Assembly: GCA_020723805.1 (NCBI GenBank)
Contig: DYID01000001.1
Span: forward strand, 78,711 to 142,710
Direction of reading: 5' to 3'
DNA: 64,000 nt
Source of the DNA: Anaerolinea sp.
GTDB taxonomy: Bacteria > Chloroflexota > Anaerolineae > Anaerolineales > Villigracilaceae
Below the pieces are notes generated by a model. It searched no databases. It was given only the letters and a program-made list of their open reading frames with translations, and was not told where the DNA came from. Made by a program: the position numbers and the translations under genes. The first letter of the stretch is position 1, and each line of letters begins with the position of its first letter. Shown here in pieces: positions 10,001 to 17,792 of the stretch.

Positions 10001-10741
10001 TCGGAGTTGGAAGCCAAAAACGCCGAACTTGAACGCTTCACCTACACCGTCTCCCATGACCTGAAATCGCCCCTCTTCACCATCCGCGGTTTTCTTGGCT
10101 ACCTCGAGCAGGACGCGCTGGCGGGCAACATCGAGCGTATGCGCTCCGACATTGCCCGTATCGTCGCCGCCACAGACAAAATGCACCAGTTATTGAACGA
10201 TCTGCTCGAACTCTCGCGCATCGGGCGGGTGATGAACGAACCACAGGCAATCCCCTTCGAAGAACTGGTGCGCGAAGCGGTGACGCTCGTGCAGGGACGC
10301 CTCATGGAGCGCGGCACCGCCGTTCACATTGACGCCAATCTGCCGCTCGTGTTTGGCGACCGTCCCCGCCTGATTGAGGTGATCCAAAACCTGGTGGACA
10401 ACGCCGCCAAATTCATGGGCGACCAGCCGCAGCCGCGCATCGAAATCGGCTGCGCCGGCGAAGAGGATGGCAAACCCATCTTCTATGTGCGCGACAACGG
10501 CATCGGCATCCCTCCCGAACACCACGAACGCATCTTCGGCTTGTTCAACAAACTCGACGCCAGCGGCGAAGGGACGGGCGTGGGCTTGGCGCTTGTGAAG
10601 CGCATTGTCGAGGTTCACGGCGGCAGAATCTGGGTCGAGAGCGAACCGGGCAAAGGGTCAACCTTTTACTTTACCTTAGCGGCAGGCAAGCCGGAACAGT
10701 CCGCCGCGCCGCCCGGGGCAGCGGAAGGAAAAGGCGTATGA
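7016..10741 (+). CDS. Membrane-anchored multi-sensor histidine kinase (TM-GAF-PAS-PAS-GAF-GAF-HisKA-HATPase_c)
   Basis: 1241 aa; N-terminal TM helices; repeated GAF-like segments; FTYTVSHDLKSPL H-box; NLVDNAAKF, VRDNGIGIP, GTGVGLALVKRIVEVHGG. Confidence 0.9.
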   Translation: MAGQWIRNFLSPPKTLEGESAHLGRIIHLVTLWGIPILLLVIVFRLLGGESLLSDVSLYAGFMLAMFLIGRLALKRGYVRWAGLALTFLVWTGFTVLVWYSHELEGIGIIGFLTIALVAGFLFGSAEALFFLIVSLAVIWEFAYADASVLSLAAATGLNPSAYAFNLSLSFLLTWLLLHFLIRTLQKSLAEGEKEIHRSRQVEAALQQQAAYLNALHETTLGIVNRLELRPLLESILARACELADTRHALIELVTPDKSALRLELGLGIPEPFVGHLTYKGEGLTGRVWESGETQFINDYSHWEHRDPEVDGRFYAIVGLPLKSGEEVIGVLALLYEKEDQRFHSELVTLLERFASLASVAIQNARLYEAAQKELEERRQAQNALLESEEKFRKIFHASPIAICITTFDEGRLLEANYAYWDMTGLDPAASLGKTADELKLWSTPEARAKFLEELKRKGSLYNPDDSFYDEQGNLKQVISFYERVRIGGEDRIISMFYDMSEQKKTMEALRQSEARLRILLEAFPDMILEISREGIIKNMVPPKGMEAPMPPDMFVGRRLEEVLSESAAAQALFAIERALATGQMHAFEFEQKMRDDYRVLEARVVPVFKDTASVMLRDVTQQKWIEAEREQLINELEEKNFESESLRASLASIVGTFEFSEIVQRILDQIQLVVPYDSASIWRLEGKKQILIGSRGLPPELPQDLEFEIDEQNHAAPIFRGELPYLISRDVQAEFPRFRQEPHNYIHSWLGVPLKVRGRVIGLIALDGKQRGQFDEHHARLAVTFADQVAIALENAQLFSSLQAELEERKRLIRELELKNIESETLRESAAIVVATLEQNEAVDRILEQLERVIPYDSASVQLINGNMLEIVRERGFTLGDNPAERIFAINEREVSYPVLIGRAPYVLFDDVQTVTNAFALSPHSRIRAWMAVPLKVKDRIIGIIALDGYQPGKFNERHAQLAVTYASQVAIALENARLYSDLQAELALRQRLISELEAKNAELERFTYTVSHDLKSPLFTIRGFLGYLEQDALAGNIERMRSDIARIVAATDKMHQLLNDLLELSRIGRVMNEPQAIPFEELVREAVTLVQGRLMERGTAVHIDANLPLVFGDRPRLIEVIQNLVDNAAKFMGDQPQPRIEIGCAGEEDGKPIFYVRDNGIGIPPEHHERIFGLFNKLDASGEGTGVGLALVKRIVEVHGGRIWVESEPGKGSTFYFTLAAGKPEQSAAPPGAAEGKGV

Positions 10742-13095
10742 ACAAACCGCCCTCCACACAGGAAACAAACGAATTCCCATTGAGCGAACTTTATGGTGAT
10801 AGCGACATCGTCTTCAAACTTTTTCGCCAATTTATCGTTCTTGTTCTTATTGGGCTGACTGGCGGCGCAATGATTGCGCTTGCAACCCGAAAAGAATTTT
10901 TATTCGCCGCCATCATGGCGCTTGCCATCCTGCCGGTGCTCGCCTCCTTCCGCCTCGTCCAGAAAAAGAAGTTCGAAACCGCCGCCGTTTTTTTGGCGAT
11001 TCTGCTCGCATTGCTCAACACCGTTGTTTCCACCAAGGACGGCGGAATTTTTCGCATCAACAACCTGGCGTTCCCTGCCATTCTCATCATTGCCAGCCTG
11101 GTGACAAGTCGTCGCACGTTCTTCCTTCTGACGTTTTTTACCATTCTGTGCATTGCCTGGCTTTCATTTGGAGAAGCATTGGGCTGGTATCCAGCGGCTT
11201 CTCTCCCGCACAATCCATGGGACAATTTTCTTTCCGCCTCGCTCATCATTGGATTGACTGCTGTCATGGCGCAGCGCCTGACAGGCGGAGTGTTCCATAG
11301 TCACCTGCAATTGCAAAAAGAAGTTGCTGAACGCCGCCGCGTAGAAGAGACCCTGCGTCAGCGCGAATCCATGCTCGAAGCCGTTACCTTTGCCGCCGAA
11401 CAAATCCTCCGTTCGCCGGATTGGCGCGCCGGCATGAATCAGGTACTCGAACGGCTGGGCAGGGTGTTCCACGCCTCGCACGCCTACTTGTTTGAATTCC
11501 ACGCCGGACCGAACGGCGAGATGCTGAGCTCGATGCGCTACGAGTGGGTGGCGCCCGGTCAAAAATCGGACATGGACAACCCCGCCTACCAAAACCTCAA
11601 AGGAGACGAGCCGGAATTCCAGGAGTATTACGAAATTCTGGCGCAGGGCGAACCGTACGTTGGCAGCGCATCCCGCCTTCCCGAAGCAGGACGTGCCTGG
11701 CTCAACCGCATGGGACTCAACGCCCTGCTCGAAATGCGGATTCTGGTAAACGGCAAACCCTGGGGAACTCTCGGCTTCGACGATGCCGTGACCGAACGCG
11801 AATGGAGCGGTGTGGAAGTGGATGTCATCAAAATTGCCGCCAATGTGCTGGGCGCCGCCATTCAGCGTCAATTGAATGAAGAGGCGCTGAAAAGGGAACT
11901 TGATGCACGTTCGGCGCTTGCCGCCCTCAATGACCGCTACTCCCGCGACCTCGAACAGGAACTGGCGGAACGCCGCCGCCTCGAACGCGAACTTGAGGAA
12001 CAGCGCGACTTTGCCCTCCAAATCATCAACAACCTCGGTCAGGGGCTTACCGTAACGAATGCCGACGGGGCATTCGAACTCGTCAACCCTGCCTATGCCC
12101 GCCTGATCGGCTACGAACCGCACGAACTCCTCGGCAAAAGCCCGCCCCAATTCACCTTCACTGAAAGCCTGCAGGACCTCGAACATGCCTTTGCCCAGCG
12201 CCGCGAGGGATTGATTACCACCTATGAAAGCCTGCTCCGCCACAAAAGCGGCAAACTCGTTCCCGTCCTCATCACCGGCGCGCCGCGTTTCAAAGACGGC
12301 AAATTTGCCGGCTCCATCTCCTCCATCACCGACCTGACCGAAATCAAATGGGCGCAGGAAGAACGCGAAAGGCTCATTGCCGAACTTTCCGCCAAGAACG
12401 CCGAACTGGAACAATTTACCTACACCGTCTCTCACGACTTGAAATCGCCTCTTGTCACCATCAGCGGCTTCCTCGGCTACCTCGAACAGGACGCCTTCGC
12501 CGGCGACGCCGCACGACTGAAAAAGGACATCCAGCGCATCAACGAAGCGGTTTACAAAATGCAAAAACTGCTCAACGAACTCCTCGAACTCTCGCGCATC
12601 GGAAGGCTGATGAACGCTCCCGAAACCGTTCCCTTTATCGAAATGGTTCAGGAAGCCATCAACCTTGTCCAGGGCAGGCTCGACGAGGGAGGCGTGAGCG
12701 TCTTCATCCAGCCTGATCTGCCGTGGGTTCATGGCGACCGGGCGCGCCTCATTGCAGTTCTGCAAAACCTGCTCGACAACGCCGCCAAGTACATGGGCAG
12801 TCAGCCGCAGCCGCGCATCGAAATCGGCTGCAGGGGCGAGGAAAACGGCAAAGCCATCTTCTACGTGCGCGATAACGGCATCGGCATCTCTTCTCAACAC
12901 CATGACCGTATTTTCGGCTTGTTCAACAAACTGGATGCCCAAAGCGAAGGCACAGGGGTGGGACTGGCTCTCGTGAAGCGCATTGTCGAGGTTCACGGAG
13001 GCAGGATCTGGGTCGAGAGCGAAGCGGGACGAGGCTCCACCTTTCTCTTCACCCTTCCCTCTGCGCAAACGCCTCCCGCCGGACCTCCAGCCTGA
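10738..13095 (+). CDS. Second sensor histidine kinase (TM-GAF-PAS-HisKA-HATPase_c), paralogous to the upstream gene
   Basis: 785 aa; ATGA overlap with upstream stop; FTYTVSHDLKSPLVTISGFLGYLEQDAF nearly identical to the upstream kinase core. Confidence 0.9.
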   Translation: MNKPPSTQETNEFPLSELYGDSDIVFKLFRQFIVLVLIGLTGGAMIALATRKEFLFAAIMALAILPVLASFRLVQKKKFETAAVFLAILLALLNTVVSTKDGGIFRINNLAFPAILIIASLVTSRRTFFLLTFFTILCIAWLSFGEALGWYPAASLPHNPWDNFLSASLIIGLTAVMAQRLTGGVFHSHLQLQKEVAERRRVEETLRQRESMLEAVTFAAEQILRSPDWRAGMNQVLERLGRVFHASHAYLFEFHAGPNGEMLSSMRYEWVAPGQKSDMDNPAYQNLKGDEPEFQEYYEILAQGEPYVGSASRLPEAGRAWLNRMGLNALLEMRILVNGKPWGTLGFDDAVTEREWSGVEVDVIKIAANVLGAAIQRQLNEEALKRELDARSALAALNDRYSRDLEQELAERRRLERELEEQRDFALQIINNLGQGLTVTNADGAFELVNPAYARLIGYEPHELLGKSPPQFTFTESLQDLEHAFAQRREGLITTYESLLRHKSGKLVPVLITGAPRFKDGKFAGSISSITDLTEIKWAQEERERLIAELSAKNAELEQFTYTVSHDLKSPLVTISGFLGYLEQDAFAGDAARLKKDIQRINEAVYKMQKLLNELLELSRIGRLMNAPETVPFIEMVQEAINLVQGRLDEGGVSVFIQPDLPWVHGDRARLIAVLQNLLDNAAKYMGSQPQPRIEIGCRGEENGKAIFYVRDNGIGISSQHHDRIFGLFNKLDAQSEGTGVGLALVKRIVEVHGGRIWVESEAGRGSTFLFTLPSAQTPPAGPPA

Positions 13096-13136
13096 TTCCG
13101 TTATAATAGCCTCATCTCAACCCGAGGAGAACTTGC

Positions 13137-14042
13137 ATGAAAAGAGCCGTCAGCATCAGCATCGGATCGTCCAAACGCAACAAAGCAGTGACGGTGGAAC
13201 TGTTGGGCGAAAAAGTCAGCATCGAACGCATTGGCACCGACGGTGACATGGAAGCCGCCGCCCTGAAATACAAGGAACTCGATGGAACGGTGGATGCCTT
13301 TGGCGTGGGCGGCGCAGACCTGGGCGCCCTGATAGACGGCAAATTCTATCCCTTCCATTCCGTCCAGCCGATGGTGCGCTTCGTGAAGAAGACCCCGCTG
13401 GTGGATGGCGGTGGCTTGAAGAACACACTCGAAAACCGCGCCCCTGCCTTCCTCGATAAAACCATCGGCGATTACATCCGCCAGCGCGGACGCAAAGTCT
13501 TCGTCACCCTCGGCGTGGACCGCTGGGGGCTGTCCAAATCCTTTGTCGAGGCGGGCTACGAGGTTGTGTTTGGCGACCTGATGTTTGCCCTGGGCGTGCC
13601 CATTCCCATCCGCACCATGAACGGACTGCGCACGCTGGCAAAGATCATGATTCCCATCGTCACGCGCTTCCCGTTCGAGTGGCTGTACCCGACCGGCGAA
13701 AAACAGGAGGAGCGCATCCCCAAATATGAAAAATACTATCGCTGGGCAACCGTGATCGCCGGCGATTGTCACTACATCAAACGCCACATGCCGGAAGACA
13801 TGCAGGGCAAGGTGATCGTCACCAACACCACCACGCCCGAAGACGTGGAACTTTTCAGGAAGTGCGGGGTGAAATACCTTGTCACCACCACGCCCGTGCT
13901 GGATGGACGTTCCTTCGGCACCAACATGATGGAAGCCGCGCTGGTGGCAGTCTCAGGCAAGGGACGTCCCCTTACCTGGGCGGAATACGATGAATTGCTC
14001 GACAAACTCGGCTTCGAGCCGCAGTTACAGGAACTCAATTAA
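13137..14042 (+). CDS. Conserved hypothetical (resembles proteins annotated quinate 5-dehydrogenase in Chloroflexota/Deinococcota)
   Basis: 301 aa MKRAVSISIGSSKRNKAVTVELLGEKVSIERIGTDGD...; family assignment from memory only. Confidence 0.6.
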   Translation: MKRAVSISIGSSKRNKAVTVELLGEKVSIERIGTDGDMEAAALKYKELDGTVDAFGVGGADLGALIDGKFYPFHSVQPMVRFVKKTPLVDGGGLKNTLENRAPAFLDKTIGDYIRQRGRKVFVTLGVDRWGLSKSFVEAGYEVVFGDLMFALGVPIPIRTMNGLRTLAKIMIPIVTRFPFEWLYPTGEKQEERIPKYEKYYRWATVIAGDCHYIKRHMPEDMQGKVIVTNTTTPEDVELFRKCGVKYLVTTTPVLDGRSFGTNMMEAALVAVSGKGRPLTWAEYDELLDKLGFEPQLQELN

Positions 14043-14127
14043 CTCACCTTACGCAGTTCCTTTGTAGCGCGACATTTATGTCGCCTGAAAACGCGAGATG
14101 AATCTCGCGCTACCGCGTAACATCAGT
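14041..14127 (+). repeat. Repeat family 1, copy 2
   Basis: CTTACGCAGTTCCTTTGTAGCGCGACATTTATGTCGCCTGAAAACGCGAGATGAATCTCGCGCTACCGCGTAA. Confidence 0.9.
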
Positions 14128-14140
14128 CAATTAATTTAAC

Positions 14141-14217
14141 GATTTGCGATTTTCGATTGACGATTGGGTTTACAACCGCACAATCCGAAATCGTAAATCT
14201 ACAATCGTAAATCCCAG
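14141..14217. repeat. 7-bp tandem repeat array, GATTNNC / AATCGTA family in opposing halves
   Basis: gatttgc gattttc gattgac gattggg ... aatccga aatcgta aatctac aatcgta aatccca. Confidence 0.85.
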
Positions 14218-14225
14218 GAGATTTT

Positions 14226-15128
14226 ATGGACGCACTCGTACTCGCAGGCGGAATTCCCCAGCCCGACGACCCCTTATATGCCTATTCCAACGGCGACTCC
14301 AAAGCGCTGATTGATGTGGCTGGCAAGCCCATGGTGCAATGGGTGTTGGATGCCTTAGGCGACGCCCGGCACGTGGACAATGTCATCGTGATCGGGCTTT
14401 CTCCCAAAAGCGGAGTGACCTGCAAAAAGCCCCTGCACTTCGTCTCCAACCAGGGACGCATGCTCGCCAACATTGTGGCAGGCGTGAACAAGGCGCTCGA
14501 ACTGAACAAGAAGAACAAATATGTCATCGTCGCCTCCTCCGATATTCCCGCCCTCAAACCCGAAATGGTGGACTGGCTGGTGGAAACCGCCATGCAGACG
14601 AAAGACGACTTATATTACGGAGTCTGCACGCGCGAAGTGATGGAAGCCCGCTACCCCGGCTCCAAGCGCACCTACACCCGTCTCAAGGATGCGGAACTGT
14701 GCGGCGCCGACATCAACATCACCCACGTGCGCATGGCGACCGAACACCTCGATATGTGGGAATCCCTGATTGGCAGCCGCAAGAGTCCGCTTCGCCAAGC
14801 CAGCCTCATTGGTTTCGGCACGCTGTTCAAACTGCTGACCCGTCAACTCACGCTTGAGGAGGCGGTGCGCCGCGTCTGTGAACGGATTGGCATCAAAGGG
14901 CGCGCCATTGTCTGGGAACATGCCGAAGCCTGCATGGACGTGGACAAGCCCCATCAACTGGAAATCCTGCGTGAAGACCTTGCCGCCCAACAGCGGAAAG
15001 CCTCTGCCAAGGCAGTGGCACGCCGCAAAGCCGCCCCTGCTGCTGAACCTGTAAAGAAGGCGAAGCCTGCTCCGAAAAAAGCCGCGCCTGTCAAACCTGC
15101 GCTGAAAGCGAAGCCCAAGAAACAATGA
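14226..15128 (+). CDS. MobA-like nucleotidyltransferase with Lys/Ala/Pro-rich C-terminal tail
   Basis: MDALVLAGG...KALIDVAGKPMVQWVLDAL signature; tail KAAPAAEPVKKAKPAPKKAAPVKPALKAKPKKQ. Confidence 0.8.
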   Translation: MDALVLAGGIPQPDDPLYAYSNGDSKALIDVAGKPMVQWVLDALGDARHVDNVIVIGLSPKSGVTCKKPLHFVSNQGRMLANIVAGVNKALELNKKNKYVIVASSDIPALKPEMVDWLVETAMQTKDDLYYGVCTREVMEARYPGSKRTYTRLKDAELCGADINITHVRMATEHLDMWESLIGSRKSPLRQASLIGFGTLFKLLTRQLTLEEAVRRVCERIGIKGRAIVWEHAEACMDVDKPHQLEILREDLAAQQRKASAKAVARRKAAPAAEPVKKAKPAPKKAAPVKPALKAKPKKQ

Positions 15129-15685
15129 AACTGCGTTCCATCCTCGAACTGGATGCACGCCTCTCCGACAAAATGCGCGTGGCTGAGAAGCCAGGCGCAT
15201 TGCGTTCATTGGCGGTGTTCTTCGCCCACTCCGGCGACTCGTGGTTCTGGGGCGCGGCGCTGATTCTGCTGTGGTTCTTCAGCAATTCATTTTGGAGACA
15301 ATGGGAAGTGGTGGAGTTTGCCGCCATCAGCGTGCTGGCGGCTCTGGTGATGGCGATCAAATTCCTCGTGCGGAGGAGGCGTCCCGAAGGAGAATGGGGA
15401 GGCATCTACCGCAACACCGATCCGCACTCCTTTCCCTCCGGTCACGCGGCGCGGGCGTTTCTGATTGCCGTCATCGGCGCGGCGCTGGGTCCTGCCTGGC
15501 TCGGCATCCTGCTTTGGGTCTGGGCGCCGCTCGTCGCGCTGGCGCGTGTGGCGATGGGCGTCCACTACCTTTCGGATGTGGTGGCGGGCGCCGTGCTGGG
15601 CGTGGTCGTTGCTGCGGCGGGTTTGCAAATCTACGAAGGGGTGTTTGCCGCGCTCACTGCCTGGCTGGGCTTCCCGCTCTGGTAG
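15125..15685 (+). CDS. PAP2-superfamily phosphatase (membrane)
   Basis: KFLVRRRRPEGEWG...DPHSFPSGHAARAF...VAMGVHYLSDVVAGAVLG motifs; ATGA overlap with upstream gene. Confidence 0.9.
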   Translation: MKLRSILELDARLSDKMRVAEKPGALRSLAVFFAHSGDSWFWGAALILLWFFSNSFWRQWEVVEFAAISVLAALVMAIKFLVRRRRPEGEWGGIYRNTDPHSFPSGHAARAFLIAVIGAALGPAWLGILLWVWAPLVALARVAMGVHYLSDVVAGAVLGVVVAAAGLQIYEGVFAALTAWLGFPLW

Positions 15686-15688
15686 CGA

Positions 15689-16153
15689 TTACCCGCTCTG
15701 TCTGACCGCTTTCAAGTGTTCCTCGATGTGCGCCAAAGCGCGCTCCACCCATCTCTGCAGGGTGAAGCCGCTTCCCAGCGTGGCATGACGCGACTCCCGC
15801 GACCAAGCCTCCGCCGGCAATTTTCGCAGCATCTCGGTCAACGCTTCCACCTCCGCCACAAAATTATCCAGCATCTCCCGCAGCGGCTCGCCGGCGTCGT
15901 AATGCTCAGCCATATAAGCGTCGCCGTCGAAGTTGGGGAACTCCGGATTCTCCTCCTCCACCGTGCGGCGGGCGCGCAAACCGTACACCAACCTCTGCAC
16001 ATCGCGCGTGTGGGCGGCAATCTGATGGACGTTCCAGCCGCCGTCAATCGGCGCGAACGGGTCGGTAACCGCCAGGCAGGCATCGCGGAACTCCGCCGCC
16101 GCATTCGTCAGCCGTTCCAACAACTTCGTGCGATATTCCGTCAACTCTTTCAT
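15689..16153 (-). CDS. DinB-family protein
   Basis: 154 aa; WNVHQIAAHTRDVQRLVYG ... LQRWVERALAHIEEHL. Confidence 0.75.
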   Translation of the reverse strand: MKELTEYRTKLLERLTNAAAEFRDACLAVTDPFAPIDGGWNVHQIAAHTRDVQRLVYGLRARRTVEEENPEFPNFDGDAYMAEHYDAGEPLREMLDNFVAEVEALTEMLRKLPAEAWSRESRHATLGSGFTLQRWVERALAHIEEHLKAVRQSG

Positions 16154-16836
16154 ATCTCCTCCAAAAGCGCCAGAACTTTTTCGACGACACCCTCGCCCGT
16201 TTCTACAAGATGGACGCGAACGCCATAGGGACTCAACTCACGCGCGGCTTGATGCGTGAAGGCAGCCAGCCCGTGCATGGCAGAGACGAACGCCGCTTCC
16301 TTCTCCGCCGATTCCTGATTCAACGTCACGAGGTTGATAATCACCCCCGAGCCTTGACTCCGCATCACGCGTCCCGCCGATTGCGTCATCAAAAACGCGC
16401 CTGTCAGGGTGACATCCAGCGTGCGGTGCCAATCCCACTCGTCCATATCCAGCAGGGGAACGCGCGGTTGGACCGCAGCATGGTTGACCAGCACATCTAT
16501 CCTGCCAAATTCATCCTCCACCTGCTTGATTAAACCCTGCGCTCCCATCTTCTTGGCAACATCTTCCACGAAAGTTTGCGCGCGCCCGCCCTGTTGTTGA
16601 ATCTGAGCGACCACTTCCTCCACATTTATCGGCGAAATATCGTTCGCCGCCACTATCGCGCCGTATTCGGCAAATGCCAGCGCCAGCCTTCGCCCGCTGC
16701 CTTTGCCCGCGCCTGTGATGAGAACCACTTTTCCCGCGAGTCCTTTCCACTTTTTACTTTCCACTTGCCACTCACCACTTTCCTCTTTCATTTTTCCTCT
16801 TTCATTCGTGCGATTCACAAAGCGGAATCCGGTCAC
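16150..16836 (-). CDS. Short-chain dehydrogenase/reductase; true start uncertain
   Basis: GLAGKVVLITGAGKGSGRRLALAFAEYGA Rossmann motif; N-terminal extension MKEESGEWQVESKKWK comes from a 7-bp repeat array. Confidence 0.8.
   Translation of the reverse strand: MTGFRFVNRTNERGKMKEESGEWQVESKKWKGLAGKVVLITGAGKGSGRRLALAFAEYGAIVAANDISPINVEEVVAQIQQQGGRAQTFVEDVAKKMGAQGLIKQVEDEFGRIDVLVNHAAVQPRVPLLDMDEWDWHRTLDVTLTGAFLMTQSAGRVMRSQGSGVIINLVTLNQESAEKEAAFVSAMHGLAAFTHQAARELSPYGVRVHLVETGEGVVEKVLALLEEI
16743..16805. repeat. 7-bp tandem repeat array, CTTTCCA family, overlapping the SDR N-terminus
   Basis: ctttcca cttttta ctttcca cttgcca ctcacca ctttcct ctttcat ttttcct ctttcat. Confidence 0.85.
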
Positions 16837-17509
16837 GGTTTTCGTAGCCGTTCAGCGGCAAGCCAAGATAAGGCGAAGGGTCGAGCGTGTTGCGGATTTC
16901 CAATTCGTTCTTGAATTGTCCATTGCCGTCATCCTTCACGATGGAAAAGTGTAAATGCACTCCCACAGGATTGGCTGGGTCGCCTGAGTAATTTCCCTGA
17001 TAGCCGAGAAAGGTCCCTGCTTCGATGAATTGCTCAGTCGTGCCGGGGGGAAATTTCTCCGAAATGAACGAATTGCCGAACTGGTCTGCCATGTGGGTAT
17101 AGTATAGCCAGATTTGGACGCCGGGCTGGAGCGGGTCGCTGGGGACGCGCACGATGACAGAAGACTTCCATTCGGGCAGGCGGGTGAGGTAGCCGGGGTA
17201 GGCGGAAATGACCGGCGTCACGCCTGCCTCGCCGCCGGCGAAAATATCTATGCCCTGGTGGCTGTGACCCGGGCGAAAAGAATCGCCCCATAGAAAACCG
17301 ACGAAACCATTGGTGGGGAAAAGAAAAGGGGCGGAGCCGCATTGGGAACCGGCTGCCAGCCTCCAGTCTGGGTGTGAGGCGGGGTTGCGCATCCAAGTGC
17401 GAAAGGCGAGAAGCCGCGCAGCGTTGGGACGGTATAGATAAAACGCAGTTCCCAGCGCGGTAATGACTGCCACAATCACACCAGAGAGTATGAGGGAGCG
17501 TCTTGGCAT
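16802..17509 (-). CDS. M23-family peptidase
   Basis: GHSHQGIDIFAGGEAGVTPV ... VGVHLHFSIVKDD. Confidence 0.85.
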   Translation of the reverse strand: MPRRSLILSGVIVAVITALGTAFYLYRPNAARLLAFRTWMRNPASHPDWRLAAGSQCGSAPFLFPTNGFVGFLWGDSFRPGHSHQGIDIFAGGEAGVTPVISAYPGYLTRLPEWKSSVIVRVPSDPLQPGVQIWLYYTHMADQFGNSFISEKFPPGTTEQFIEAGTFLGYQGNYSGDPANPVGVHLHFSIVKDDGNGQFKNELEIRNTLDPSPYLGLPLNGYENRDRIPLCESHE

Positions 17510-17562
17510 AGGGCAGGATTATACCGCTGTAACCTTTTCTAATTTTCAATGGCGCACATTGC

Positions 17563-17590
17563 TTGTAATTTTGTTTGGGTGGGCTATAAT
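17563..17590 (+). promoter_or_regulatory. Sigma70-like promoter: TTGTAA (17563-17568), 16 bp spacer, TATAAT (17585-17590)
   Basis: Hexamers and spacing read directly, immediately upstream of the riboswitch. Confidence 0.6.
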
Positions 17591-17593
17591 TTA

Positions 17594-17675
17594 GGTGTCG
17601 AAAGGGCAAACCCGTCGCAAGGCGGGGACGCAAAGTCATGGGTCCCATAGAGGAGTGGGATCGCCAGACCGCCGA
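17594..17675 (+). ncRNA. Cyclic di-GMP-I (GEMM-I) riboswitch aptamer
   Basis: Conserved core AGGGCAAACC-P2(CGTC GCAA GGCG, GNRA tetraloop)-GGGACGCAAAG-P3-GGGATCGCCAG. Confidence 0.9.
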
Positions 17676-17706
17676 AATTATTATTTTTTCGGCGTTTTTG
17701 TTTTTT
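17671..17706 (+). terminator. Intrinsic terminator of the c-di-GMP riboswitch expression platform
   Basis: GCCGAAAttattatttTTTCGGC-type hairpin followed by gtttttgtttttt. Confidence 0.8.
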
Positions 17707-17792
17707 CAGGAGGTGCAGCGCCCTAACAATCAAATAGAACCATTGCCTGTGATGTCCACGAAAGCAAATCTCAAACTATCAGAGGAGAAATA

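Noticed and set aside
7409-10186. 925-aa antisense ORF opposite the first histidine kinase
   Set aside because: Shadow frame of a GC-rich gene; composition (His/Phe/Gly-rich, FEFEFF-type) and lack of recognisable domains match a complement frame of a real kinase CDS
11164-13068. 634-aa antisense ORF opposite the second histidine kinase
   Set aside because: Same shadow-frame artefact; the sense strand encodes a clear kinase
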